The notes: generated from the letters alone by a model not told the origin. DNA of 62,452 nucleotides from Sedimentisphaerales bacterium (GCA_030611315.1 JAUWPZ010000002.1:1-62452); one strand, 5' to 3'; shown: positions 53,311 to 61,420, numbered from the stretch's first letter. Translations and numbers: made by a program.

Positions 53311-54478
53311 ATGACGTTCATTGCCGGTATCTCTGATTCAAAATCCTGCATACTTACCGCTGATAACGTTGTTACTGGCCCGCTGGGAACCATTATAAGA
53401 GACGGAATCTGTACCACCACTGGTGTCACCATACCCGCCAATATGGATGAACGCACATTTAAGATCATGTACCCTCTGCCCAACTGCATAATGTCATTTG
53501 CTGGTAGCGACAAGGTTGGCTATGCGCTAGGCGAAGGATCTTCAAGAAAAGCCAAGACTGAAATCCAAAGAGGATATTCAAGACTTCCTAAACAGCCACA
53601 CGAAGTATCATCGGTCAGGAATTACTGCTATATTCGGCATCTATGATGGTGTTGCTCAAAGACATCTCATTCTGAAATGGGCCAGTGAAAACCCAAACAC
53701 CTTAGAGGAGGATGTCTACCTCTATTGTGGATCAGGATCAAACTATTTGGGTGAGTTAGCGAGAAACTTCTCCGTGAATCTAATAACCCGAAGGGCAGAG
53801 TTCCACGGGCTTGCCCGTGGGTGAATGGGAACTCGCCCGAAGGGCGTCGAGCGAAGCTCGTAAAGTGGAAGCAAGTGCCACGGGCTTGCCCGTGGGTATC
53901 TACCTCATTTGCAGGTGCAGACAACGCAGAAGTCTGCAGCATTTTCATGTTACTTCAATCAGAAGCTTTTCCATACTACAGGAAAAAAACTGGCGTACCA
54001 AGGTGTTGGTGGATGCTTTTACAGCATGGCTCTTGAGCGATCAGATTTATTGGCTCAAGAAGATACAGCTATCATCAAAGTTGAGATCATACAGAGGAAG
54101 AAAGCGTTTGTAATTTACGTGATTAAGGTAGCATATAGGAAAGGTATTCTATTCACAAACAGTTCAGTTTCACAAGAACGCAAGGCTTACATCAACAGCT
54201 ACAACTGCACCAAGGAAGCAATTGAGAGCGAACAGCTTATCGTAAGGTATGGAAAGAAAGGTCTCGATAGTCTTGGCATAGACTTCAAGGATCTCTGGGA
54301 CCTCTCAAATGTTAGAAATATTGAGGTCCATTTCGATTACGATAACATTCCCTCGTTCTATGCAGCATGTGATCCGGGGGAATACTTATCTCTTGACGAC
54401 ACGAGAACGAAACCAATAATCACGGAAAAGCTACACGAAGAGATTATTAACTGCATTAAAACAGCAAGGAGCAAGTAG
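53311..54478 (+). pseudogene. Multiply disrupted gene, possibly Ntn-hydrolase-like
   Basis: The ATG-initiated part (MTFIAGISDSKSCILTADNV...) recalls the N-terminus of proteasome/HslV-type Ntn hydrolases, but this is tentative. Near 53545-53570 the coding frame shifts to one reading KSKEDIQDFLNSHTKYHRSG and then GITAIFGIYDGVAQRHLILK. At 53787-53900 a repeat insertion with two CCACGGGCTTGCCCGTGG hairpins breaks it, and near 53990 it shifts again to the frame ending at 54478 (SMALERSDLLAQEDTA...NCIKTARSK). At least three lesions make it a pseudogene. No functional call is justified. Confidence 0.7.
53787..53900. repeat. Inserted repeat with paired CCACGGGCTTGCCCGTGG hairpins
   Basis: The perfect hairpin CCACGGGCTTGCCCGTGG occurs at 53803-53820 and again at 53878-53895. 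Between them are CGCCCGAAGGGCG and GAGCGAAGCTC palindromes. The block interrupts an otherwise readable frame and introduces a stop, so it was inserted into the gene. Confidence 0.75.
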
Positions 54479-54518
54479 GTCCGAGTTGATGAGCACACTA
54501 AATAAGGCCAGATGCGAT

Positions 54519-54576
54519 GCCAAATAAAGCAATCCAGCCGATGCCCTAAAGTATGCGGCTGATTTGCACGTTAGCT
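54519..54576 (+). other. Possible degenerate attC-like recombination site
   Basis: GCCAAATAAAGC (compare the typical attC start GCCTAACAAAGC) is followed by an imperfect inverted repeat GCAATCCAGCCG...CGGCTGATTTGC and a GTTAGCT core-like box. The total is 58 bp, within the size of short attC sites, and it lies 41 bp after the stop of the decayed gene. Two bases of the left box and one of the right box deviate from consensus, so this is tentative. Confidence 0.3.
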
Positions 54577-54777
54577 GCTTTGCCAAAACTCGTCAGGGCG
54601 GCCCGCTCCGGCGGAGGCCTACACCGAGCCTGAGATCCTGCCGCAGCCCGATTTGAGGTAGGGATAATATCGTACCTATCCCCCGGCAGGTCGTTAGTCT
54701 TTGGTCTTGAGTCTGAAGTCTTGCGTTTCAATTATCCTGTATCTATATTCTGTCTCCTGTATTCTGACTCCTTTTTT

Positions 54778-55545
54778 TTATTTTCCTGCTTCTATTTTTT
54801 TGTTTATCAAAGTGGCGGAAACAGCTGCGGAAAAACCGCCGTCGATATTAACGACGGTAACGCCTGCCGCGCAGCTATTCAGCATCGTCAGCAGCGCCGA
54901 TAGCCCCTCGAAGCTCGAGCCGTACCCCACGCTCGTCGGAACCGCTATCACAGGGCAGCTTACCAGCCCGCCCACCACGCTCGCCAGAGCCCCTTCCATC
55001 CCCGCCACCACGATGACCACGTTGGCCCTCTGCAGCTTTGGAAGATGCTTGAAAAGCCTGTGCAGCCCCGCGACTCCAACGTCGCAAATCAGCTCCGTCC
55101 GCTGCCCCATAATCTCCGCCGTTACTTGCGCCTCCGACGCCACCGGTATATCCGCCGTTCCCGCCGTTACTATCGGCAGTACGGATTTCGAGGGATTCCG
55201 CTTCTTTTGTTCGAGCACAATCGCCCGGGCTGATTCTTCGTATCGCGCCTTCGGGAACTTCCCCGTCTTCGCCAGCTCTTCGAAAACCTCCGGCTCGGCT
55301 CGCGTCGCCAGAACGTTATTACCTCTTGCCGCGAGCGTCTCGAAAATTTTGATTATCTGTTCTGTCGTCTTGCTCGGGCAGAAAATCACCTCTGGAAAGC
55401 CTCGGCGTATTTGACGATGGTGGTCGATGCACGCAAAACCCAGGTCCTCGAACGGCAAATGACGAAGTTTCTCAATCGCCTCCTCGATGTCCAGCTTCCC
55501 GCCCTTGACCTTCTCAAGTAATTTCTTTAACTGCTCTGCTCTGAT
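54778..55545 (-). CDS. larB: Pyridinium-3,5-biscarboxylic acid mononucleotide synthase LarB
   Basis: The N-terminus characteristic of LarB (RAEQLKKLLEKVKGGKLDIE, then RHLPFEDLGFACIDHHR) is in frame only if translation starts at an ATC codon at 55545, 6 bases after GGAAGG. No ATG or other standard start fits before the conserved core. The 255-residue protein then has the AIR-carboxylase-like half: LPIVTAGTADIPVASEA, VVAGMEGALASVVGGL and PTSVGYGSSFEG. LarB carboxylates nicotinic acid adenine dinucleotide for the nickel-pincer cofactor. No larA, larC or larE is in the window. Confidence 0.88.
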   Translation of the reverse strand: MRAEQLKKLLEKVKGGKLDIEEAIEKLRHLPFEDLGFACIDHHRQIRRGFPEVIFCPSKTTEQIIKIFETLAARGNNVLATRAEPEVFEELAKTGKFPKARYEESARAIVLEQKKRNPSKSVLPIVTAGTADIPVASEAQVTAEIMGQRTELICDVGVAGLHRLFKHLPKLQRANVVIVVAGMEGALASVVGGLVSCPVIAVPTSVGYGSSFEGLSALLTMLNSCAAGVTVVNIDGGFSAAVSATLINKKIEAGK

Positions 55546-55617
55546 ATTTCACCTTCCTTTCCATATATCTCATTTTTTTCTCAGCGTTCTCTGCGTCCTC
55601 ATCGGTAAATTCTTCTC

Positions 55618-56655
55618 TCAGCCTGACGCCTTCGCTTCGAGACTCAAGTCCGCGAAAAGCCCTGCCCGATACTTATAATACGCCAGAGACCCTACCATAA
55701 CTGCATTATCAGTGCAATATTGTTTTGGTGCTACCAGAAGTTTTTTAGGCTCTTCAGCCTCATCGCACATCTTTTGCAGACGGGCTCTGAGTTCACTATT
55801 CGCCGCGACACCGCCGCCTAACAGGATGGTATTCGCGCCGATTTTTTCAACTGCCCGCTGCGTTTTTGTCAATAGAACATCAATTATCGCCTCCTGGAAC
55901 GAAGCCGCGATATCGGCTTTTTCATCCTCGCTCATCGAATCGACCTTGTCTTCGCCCTTCATGTCCTGCCCCCTGCAGTAATACAGCACCGCCGTCTTGA
56001 CCCCGCTGAAGGAGAAATCCAGCGACTCCGGCCCCAGCAGCGAACGCGGAAATTTGATTGCCTCCGGATTTCCATTCTTCGCCGCCTTTTCGATACTCGG
56101 CCCACCCGGATACGGCAGTTTCAAAATGGTAGCCACCTTATCGAACGCCTCTCCCGCTGCGTCGTCGATAGTCGAGCCGAGCAGTTCCAGCTCCAGCGGC
56201 GATTCGCAGTCATAAAGGCACGTGTGTCCGCCCGACACAATCAGCGCCGCAGCCGGCAGCTCCAACTTCTCCTCCGCCAGCATCGCCGACTGCAGATGCG
56301 CATGCAGGTGGTTGATTGCTATCAGAGGCTTGCCCCAGACAAAGCTCAGCGTCTTCGCCGCCGTCACCCCCACTACTAATGCGATTGTCAGCCCCGGCTG
56401 GTTCGCAACGGCTATTGCGTCGATTTCATCTTTGCTCACCTTCGCCTCTGCCATCGCCTCTGCTATCACGGGATATATCTGCTCCAGATGCGCCCGCGAA
56501 GCTATCTCCGGCACGACTCCGCCGTATTTTTCGTGCAGCTTGCTTTGCGAAGACACCACGGCCGATTTGACGATTCGCCCGTCCGCAACCACCGCCGCCG
56601 CAGTCTCATCGCAGCTCGTCTCGATACCCAATATATTTATGGATTTTGCCTGCAT
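55618..56655 (-). CDS. tsaD: tRNA N6-threonylcarbamoyladenosine transferase TsaD
   Basis: The 345-residue protein shows the family motifs GIETSCDETAAAVV, VPEIASRAHLEQI, the metal-binding HLHAH, SGGHTCLYD, STIDDAAGEAFDKVA and LGGGVAANSELRARL. It transfers threonylcarbamoyl to A37 of ANN-decoding tRNAs, with TsaB and TsaE. The ribosome site is weak. It precedes larB by 72 bp on the same strand. Length is normal for the family. Confidence 0.96.
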   Translation of the reverse strand: MQAKSINILGIETSCDETAAAVVADGRIVKSAVVSSQSKLHEKYGGVVPEIASRAHLEQIYPVIAEAMAEAKVSKDEIDAIAVANQPGLTIALVVGVTAAKTLSFVWGKPLIAINHLHAHLQSAMLAEEKLELPAAALIVSGGHTCLYDCESPLELELLGSTIDDAAGEAFDKVATILKLPYPGGPSIEKAAKNGNPEAIKFPRSLLGPESLDFSFSGVKTAVLYYCRGQDMKGEDKVDSMSEDEKADIAASFQEAIIDVLLTKTQRAVEKIGANTILLGGGVAANSELRARLQKMCDEAEEPKKLLVAPKQYCTDNAVMVGSLAYYKYRAGLFADLSLEAKASG

Positions 56656-56817
56656 AGAGTTGGATATTAGCCGAATAAACAGCGATTGTCAACGTTCCGG
56701 TGATTACACCTTGTTTTGAATGCACTAATGCATGCCGAATTCACTTGCTGTGGACGCCGTAATTTGTTACATTATCACTGTCCAAACCGGTTCTTTATTA
56801 TTGAACAAAGGTTATGT

Positions 56818-57378
56818 ATGAGCGAAGAGCTTGAAGTTCTGAAGACAGTTACACAACGCTTAAATGAAGCCGGTATCCATTATATGGTTTCCGGCTCTAT
56901 CGCCGCAAATTATTATACCGTACCACGAATGACCAGGGATATAGATATAGTAATAGAATTGGAGCAATCCGATATCGATAGATTTGTCGGTCTTTTTCAA
57001 GGGGATTTCTATATAGACGGAGAAATGGTTCGAAGGGAAGTTTTGCGACAGGGAATTTTTAATATAATCCAGAATCAGCACGTAGTCAAAGTAGATTTTA
57101 TAATCAAAAAGTATTCTCCATATCAGCAAGCCGAATTTGCTCGCAGAAAGCAGGTTCTAATCGAAGCAAGTCCTATGTGGTTTGTATCTCCGGAGGACTT
57201 GGTTATATCAAAGCTGATTTGGGCCAAAGATAGTCACTCCGAATCGCAGCTGAAAGACGTTAAAAATCTCATTGAAACCGTGGATGATTTAGACTTAAAA
57301 TATATTGATAATTGGGTTGGAGAGCTGTTTTTAGAACAGATATACAAAGAGGCAATCAATGAACGACACTCATCCTGA
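56818..57378 (+). CDS. Nucleotidyltransferase-fold protein (AbiEii/DUF6036-like)
   Basis: The ATG at 56818 has AAAGG 6-7 bases upstream. An upstream in-frame ATG has none. The 186-residue product shows the nucleotidyltransferase motif GSIAANYYTVPRMTRDIDIV, with the GS...D-x-D metal site, followed by KVDFIIKKYSPYQ and WFVSPEDLVISKLIWAKDS. This order fits AbiEii and MenA-like toxins. The next gene overlaps it by 20 bases. It may be the toxin or catalytic half of a two-gene module, but the classical AbiEi antitoxin is absent. Confidence 0.8.
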   Translation: MSEELEVLKTVTQRLNEAGIHYMVSGSIAANYYTVPRMTRDIDIVIELEQSDIDRFVGLFQGDFYIDGEMVRREVLRQGIFNIIQNQHVVKVDFIIKKYSPYQQAEFARRKQVLIEASPMWFVSPEDLVISKLIWAKDSHSESQLKDVKNLIETVDDLDLKYIDNWVGELFLEQIYKEAINERHSS

Positions 57379-57604
57379 TATTGCTGCTCGGTTTCAAAAT
57401 TTAATGATGCTCAATTCTTCTGAGCGGCGCTTACGAATGGGCTGTTCCATGTATGATACCGCCAAAAAAATAGTACAAAGTGCTGTTTATGAACGGCGCC
57501 CGGGGATAACTGCCGCACAAATGAGAAAGGAAATTTTTATCAGGTTCTATGGACTGGAATTCAGCCGGGCCGATAGAGAAAGAATACTTGAAGCGCTTGG
57601 CTGA
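57359..57604 (+). CDS. Small helical protein paired with the nucleotidyltransferase
   Basis: The 81-residue frame overlaps the preceding stop by 20 bases, which suggests translational coupling. It is mostly helical and charged (PDIAARFQNLMMLNSSERRL, RKEIFIRFYGLEFSRADRER). I do not recognise a family, but small proteins directly following this type of nucleotidyltransferase recur in environmental bacteria. It could be a partner or antitoxin. This is inferred from linkage only. Confidence 0.65.
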   Translation: MNDTHPDIAARFQNLMMLNSSERRLRMGCSMYDTAKKIVQSAVYERRPGITAAQMRKEIFIRFYGLEFSRADRERILEALG

Positions 57605-57608
57605 TTCT

Positions 57609-57711
57609 ATAGTGCTCACGATTGAAATTTTCCCCGCCGCGGCGGGTTCGCGGGAAAGTAATCCTAAAACAATAATTTACAATCCTAATCGCGGGGATTT
57701 ATTACCCTTAA
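57609..57711 (+). repeat. Main dispersed repeat, copy 6 of 6, split by an insertion
   Basis: The copy runs ATAGTGCTCACGATTGAAAT, a CCCGCCGCGGCGGG insert, AATTTACAATCC and CGCGGGGATTTATTACCC, then stops at TTAA (57708-57711) in the middle of its terminal palindrome. The missing half, TTAAGGGTATA, is at 61368-61378. The IS1380 left end follows immediately. Confidence 0.85.
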
Positions 57712-57815
57712 CCCGGATTTCCCATATGAAGTCGTGCAAAAGAAATGAAATTTGTTAGAATAGAGCTTATGGATGCTGTTTATGATAGTTTTTGAGTTCT
57801 GATCTGGAGAACCCG

Positions 57816-59156
57816 ATGGGTGAAAGCAAAAAGGATGCTCTGAGAGTCAATTTTGATCGAAAACTAAAGGTCGAATTTCATGGAACCAGAGTAACCAGTG
57901 ATGCAGGTTTATTAGCGTATCGAGAGTTAGATGAAATCCTCGGATTAACGACAATGATAGAATCAGAGCTTACTGATAGTCGAACAGGTAAGAATACCCG
58001 GCATGGGCTTTTAGCACTGCTGCGTCAGTCTGTTTACAGTCGGCTGGCTGGTTATGATGACACTAATGATGCAGAGCGTATGTCCGTTGACCCTGCCATG
58101 CGTCAAGTTGTTGGTGGAAGAGCTAAAGAACGAACGGCAGCTTCGACAAGCCTGATGGGCAGATTTGAAACAGAGATACTGACCCAGCCCAAAAATATGG
58201 AGCTATTGAAAAACCTGTCAGGTCAATGGGTAGATAAAGTTCGCCAGCGAAAGCCACTCAAGCAGATTATCCTTGATATGGACAGTTCTGTCAGTCCAAC
58301 CTATGGCAATCAGGAGGGAACTGCTTACAATGGATATTTTCAATGCACCTGTTATCATCCATTATTCTGTTTCAACCAGTATGGCGATATGGAACAAGCT
58401 TCTCTTCGCAATGGAATTGTTCATAGTGCTGATGACTGGCAGAGTGTTTTGGAACCAATTATTGCCCGTTACCGAACCTCTGACATCCTGCGGTTCTTCC
58501 GTGGTGATGCTGGCTTTGCAGATCCTGAGATTTATCGTTTCCTTGAATCTGAAGATTACTCCTATGCGATACGCCTGATAGGTAATAACATACTCCAAGG
58601 CCATATTACGCATCTACTGACTCGACCTGTAGGTCGTCCACCTAAAAAGCCGATTGTGAAGTATCACAGTTTTCGTTACAGGGCTGCCAGTTGGAGTATA
58701 GATCGCAGAGTGGTTGCTAAGATTGAATGGCACGCAGGCGAATTGTTTCCAAGAGTAGGTTTTATAGTTACGAACCTTCGCTGGAAACACAGCAACGTAG
58801 TAAAGTTCTACAACAAGCGTGGAACAGCAGAGCAGTGGATCAAAGAAGGCAAGTATGCATTGAACTGGACACGGCTTTCATGTCATGATTTTGTTGATAA
58901 TCAGGTTCGACTCCAACTATTTGCCCTGGCTTATAACCTCGGCAATTTCCTGAGACGTTTGGCTTTACCAAAGAGAGTAAAGGAATGGTCGCTGCGAACT
59001 CTCAGGGTAAAATTGATTAAGATCGGAGCCAAAGTTGTCAAGCATGCTCGATATGTAACTTTTCAGATGGCAGAGGTATTGGTTTCAAAAAGGTTGTTTG
59101 AGGAAATCCTTGAACGTATCCATCAGTTGAAACCTGCGGGCATTGGATATGGCTGA
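57816..59156 (+). CDS. IS1380-family DDE transposase
   Basis: The ATG at 57816 has CTGGAGA 6 bases upstream, better than an in-frame TTG at 57792. The 446-residue product has the RNase-H-like DDE core: LDMDSSVSPTYGNQEGTAYN (first Asp), FFRGDAGFADPEIY (second Asp) and YNKRGTAEQWIKEGK (Glu). QASLRNGIVHSADD precedes the second Asp. These motifs define IS1380-type transposases. The frame is intact, so the element may still move. Confidence 0.95.
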   Translation: MGESKKDALRVNFDRKLKVEFHGTRVTSDAGLLAYRELDEILGLTTMIESELTDSRTGKNTRHGLLALLRQSVYSRLAGYDDTNDAERMSVDPAMRQVVGGRAKERTAASTSLMGRFETEILTQPKNMELLKNLSGQWVDKVRQRKPLKQIILDMDSSVSPTYGNQEGTAYNGYFQCTCYHPLFCFNQYGDMEQASLRNGIVHSADDWQSVLEPIIARYRTSDILRFFRGDAGFADPEIYRFLESEDYSYAIRLIGNNILQGHITHLLTRPVGRPPKKPIVKYHSFRYRAASWSIDRRVVAKIEWHAGELFPRVGFIVTNLRWKHSNVVKFYNKRGTAEQWIKEGKYALNWTRLSCHDFVDNQVRLQLFALAYNLGNFLRRLALPKRVKEWSLRTLRVKLIKIGAKVVKHARYVTFQMAEVLVSKRLFEEILERIHQLKPAGIGYG

Positions 59157-59300
59157 TGATAAGAATTGCTGAAAAACTTGGATTTATAAGGGCCAGAGCG
59201 GTCATGGTCTGTGCAAAAGCAGGTATAGGAAGAAAGGTGGGGCATAAAAAAGCATGTATTCCTGCAAATTTGCGATAAAACTGCTCGAAAACGAAAATCC

Positions 59301-59329
59301 TTGACAGTTCAAGGTGATTTTTGTATAAT
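59301..59329 (+). promoter_or_regulatory. Consensus outward sigma-70 promoter near the IS right end
   Basis: TTGACA (59301-59306), a 17-base spacer and TATAAT (59324-59329) match the sigma-70 consensus exactly. It reads out of the IS toward the polygalacturonase ATG at 59419, with a start expected near 59336. The -35 box overlaps a CCTTGACAGTTCAAGG hairpin. Confidence 0.8.
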
Positions 59330-59418
59330 ATCGATGTCGAAAGGACTGAATTATGTTTTTTAAGCGTTTAAATGGGAAATTCCAGTTAATCTTGAATATT
59401 TAAAATAAAGAAGTTGTT

Positions 59419-61242
59419 ATGAATTATAAGAGTGCCCAAAAAATTAAATTATTACTTCTGTTTCTAAGCCTGTGCAGCCTGATCACGGCCCAGGAAATTA
59501 ATCTTTCCGGTACAGTCCTGGACATAAAATCGGGTGCGCCCCTGCAGGGCGTTGAGGTTTCTTTAACCGCACATCAACTCAGGGACACAACAGACGAGCA
59601 GGGCAAGTTCACGATTGTCCGCGCGGCCACACGGATATCCGGCAGGACCGGTGAAGATGGTGTCGTGAAAATCAAAACTCAGGATTGCAGAGCAAGCCGG
59701 AAAACTGCACTGGCCAAACCTTCCATATCGGAATATGCTTTCGGATTGGACACCTCGGTAAAGGACACCCTGCATTTGTCCAAACCTGGTTATCTGGATG
59801 TCAACAAACCCCTCGACACACTTGACCATGACAGTTTAGTGATCGAGCTGGGCAAGAGCAGTGAGTTTGAAGGGGGTTGGGCAAAAGTACCCGGAATCCT
59901 GGCTGTTATCACCCCGCCGAGATTTCCCGACCGAGATTTCAGCGTTACTGATTATGGGGCAGAGGGCAACGGTTCAGGCAACAATTACCTGGCTTTCAAA
60001 AAGGCCGTGCAAGCCTGCCACAGAGCAGGTGGAGGCATGGTTGTGGTGCCCAAAGGCACGTACCGGATGGAAGGGCCGATTCACTTGTTGTCCAATGTAA
60101 ACATCCATCTTCAAAAAGGAGCCAAACTGGATTTTTACTGGAACAGGGACGGTTATCTTGTTGGCGATGAGGAGCACCGGGGGCGCGTGCCGGTGAGATG
60201 GGAAGGCACATGGATTTATAATTTTTCACCCTTGATATACGCCTGGAATCAGAAGAATATCGGCCTGACAGGGCCCGGTGAAATTGACGGCAACGGATTA
60301 ATGACCGATTGGCCGGACCACGATGATAAAGAATTAAAGAACGGGTGGGCTCACAGCGGTGTGCCTATCGATGAAAGGATAGCGAATGCATTGACTCCTG
60401 GGACCATAGAATTCTATTTCTGCCAAAACGTATTGATGGAGGACTTTACCTCGGGCAAACCGAATGAAAGAAACGTGCATCCTGTCATGTGCAGCAACGT
60501 GACCATTCGGGGCCTGAATATCCTGCCGTCCAACGCTATCCAAAAAGAAGACGACGGCATCGATCCGGATGGTTGCCAATATGTTGTGATTGAGGACTGT
60601 AGAATACATAGTTACGACGATAATATTGGGATAAAATCGGGCCGTGATAATGATGGTTGGATAGCCGAAATAGAGGACCCTGAGGGAAAATGGTACCAGG
60701 AAATTCCCGGACGGCCAGCTAAAAATATCCTTATCCGCAACAACTGGTTCCACGGCGGTGATCATAATATGGTGGGTATCGGGAGCGATCAGGCCGGAGG
60801 TGCGGAATATATTTATGCATGGGATTGCCAGGCGGGTCAGGTAATAAACCAGGATAACATCTTGGAAATCAAGGCCAATGCAAACCGGGGCGGCGAGGTT
60901 CATCACATATACATCAGGGACATCCAGGTTAAAAATATCAAACGGATATTGACAGTAAGGCACAATTACCCGGCCTCTTATGCACCGGACGGCCCTCAAA
61001 GCCTGCCCAGAACGCACCACATTTACATAGAAAATGTTAGTGTAAAAAACGGCGGGGACATCGGCTTTATTTTTAATGGCTATGATGAGGAGCCGATGCA
61101 TGATTTTTATTTCAATAATATAACTATACCACATGGCAAAATCGCAAAATATACCGGTGTTCAAAGATCAACCATAACAGCGATCAATGTAAACATTGCA
61201 GGCAAAAAGTGGCAGCCCCAAATCAAAAATGAATTTAAATAA
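59419..61242 (+). CDS. GH28 polygalacturonase-like enzyme with N-terminal CarboxypepD_reg-like domain
   Basis: The 607-residue protein has a signal peptide ending LITAQ. A carboxypeptidase-regulatory-like beta-sandwich follows (about 26-105, with NLSGTVLDIKSGAPLQGVEV and TTDEQGKFTI), then a GH28 beta-helix from about residue 168 (FSVTDYGAEGNGSGNNYLAF, GPGEIDGNG, EDDGIDPDG, YDDNIGIKSG, GGDHNMVGIGSD). The Asp residues of the GH28 site are present. The ...AQ cleavage site and the N-terminal domain are typical of Bacteroidota secreted enzymes, unlike the GH28 at 34380. It follows the IS by 33 bp and seems to be driven by the IS promoter. Confidence 0.85.
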   Translation: MNYKSAQKIKLLLLFLSLCSLITAQEINLSGTVLDIKSGAPLQGVEVSLTAHQLRDTTDEQGKFTIVRAATRISGRTGEDGVVKIKTQDCRASRKTALAKPSISEYAFGLDTSVKDTLHLSKPGYLDVNKPLDTLDHDSLVIELGKSSEFEGGWAKVPGILAVITPPRFPDRDFSVTDYGAEGNGSGNNYLAFKKAVQACHRAGGGMVVVPKGTYRMEGPIHLLSNVNIHLQKGAKLDFYWNRDGYLVGDEEHRGRVPVRWEGTWIYNFSPLIYAWNQKNIGLTGPGEIDGNGLMTDWPDHDDKELKNGWAHSGVPIDERIANALTPGTIEFYFCQNVLMEDFTSGKPNERNVHPVMCSNVTIRGLNILPSNAIQKEDDGIDPDGCQYVVIEDCRIHSYDDNIGIKSGRDNDGWIAEIEDPEGKWYQEIPGRPAKNILIRNNWFHGGDHNMVGIGSDQAGGAEYIYAWDCQAGQVINQDNILEIKANANRGGEVHHIYIRDIQVKNIKRILTVRHNYPASYAPDGPQSLPRTHHIYIENVSVKNGGDIGFIFNGYDEEPMHDFYFNNITIPHGKIAKYTGVQRSTITAINVNIAGKKWQPQIKNEFK

Positions 61243-61316
61243 TAAAGCATTTACTTGTTACCATCCTGATATCGTTTGCATTGGCAGGAAATGCTCAAGT
61301 AAGTAAAACGGATTAA
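61242..61316 (+). pseudogene. Truncated start of a secreted-protein gene
   Basis: Overlapping the polygalacturonase stop, the frame reads (I)KHLLVTILISFALAGNAQVS and then ends at a TAA. It is a Bacteroidota-style signal peptide (…GNAQ) with its start codon changed to ATA and its coding part missing. It appears to be the severed beginning of the next gene in the donor operon. Nothing else is seen in 61317-61367. Confidence 0.5.
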
Positions 61317-61420
61317 GAGTGTTCCTCGAGACTTCCTGACCCCGATCCAAGATGAATTGATCCAATCTTAAGGGTATAATCCGTGTCAATCTCAGCAGAA
61401 AGCCTCTGAAATCAATATTT

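Larger units (their letters stand above)
57712..59385 (+). mobile_element. IS1380-family insertion sequence
   Basis: The left end CCCGGATTTCCCAT (57712-57725) and right end ATGGGAAATTCCAG (59372-59385) are imperfect inverted repeats matching at 11 of 14 positions. Both ends abut TTAA (57708-57711 and 59386-59389), which may be a 4-bp target duplication. The 1674-bp length and the single transposase fit the IS1380 family. Confidence 0.85.
57712..61367 (+). mobile_element. Putative larger transposition unit: IS1380 plus captured polygalacturonase gene
   Basis: The left half of the main repeat ends TTACCC-TTAA at 57711 and the right half resumes TTAA-GGGTATA at 61368. Excising 57712-61367 with one TTAA restores the palindrome TACCCTTAAGGGTA seen in other copies. 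The unit thus holds the IS, the polygalacturonase gene and a truncated following gene. The right end GATCCAATC resembles the IS end only weakly. Confidence 0.55.

Noticed and set aside
56818-57604. A complete AbiE abortive-infection system
   Set aside because: Only the nucleotidyltransferase half resembles AbiEii. The small neighbour lacks the AbiEi winged-helix and has the wrong order and size.
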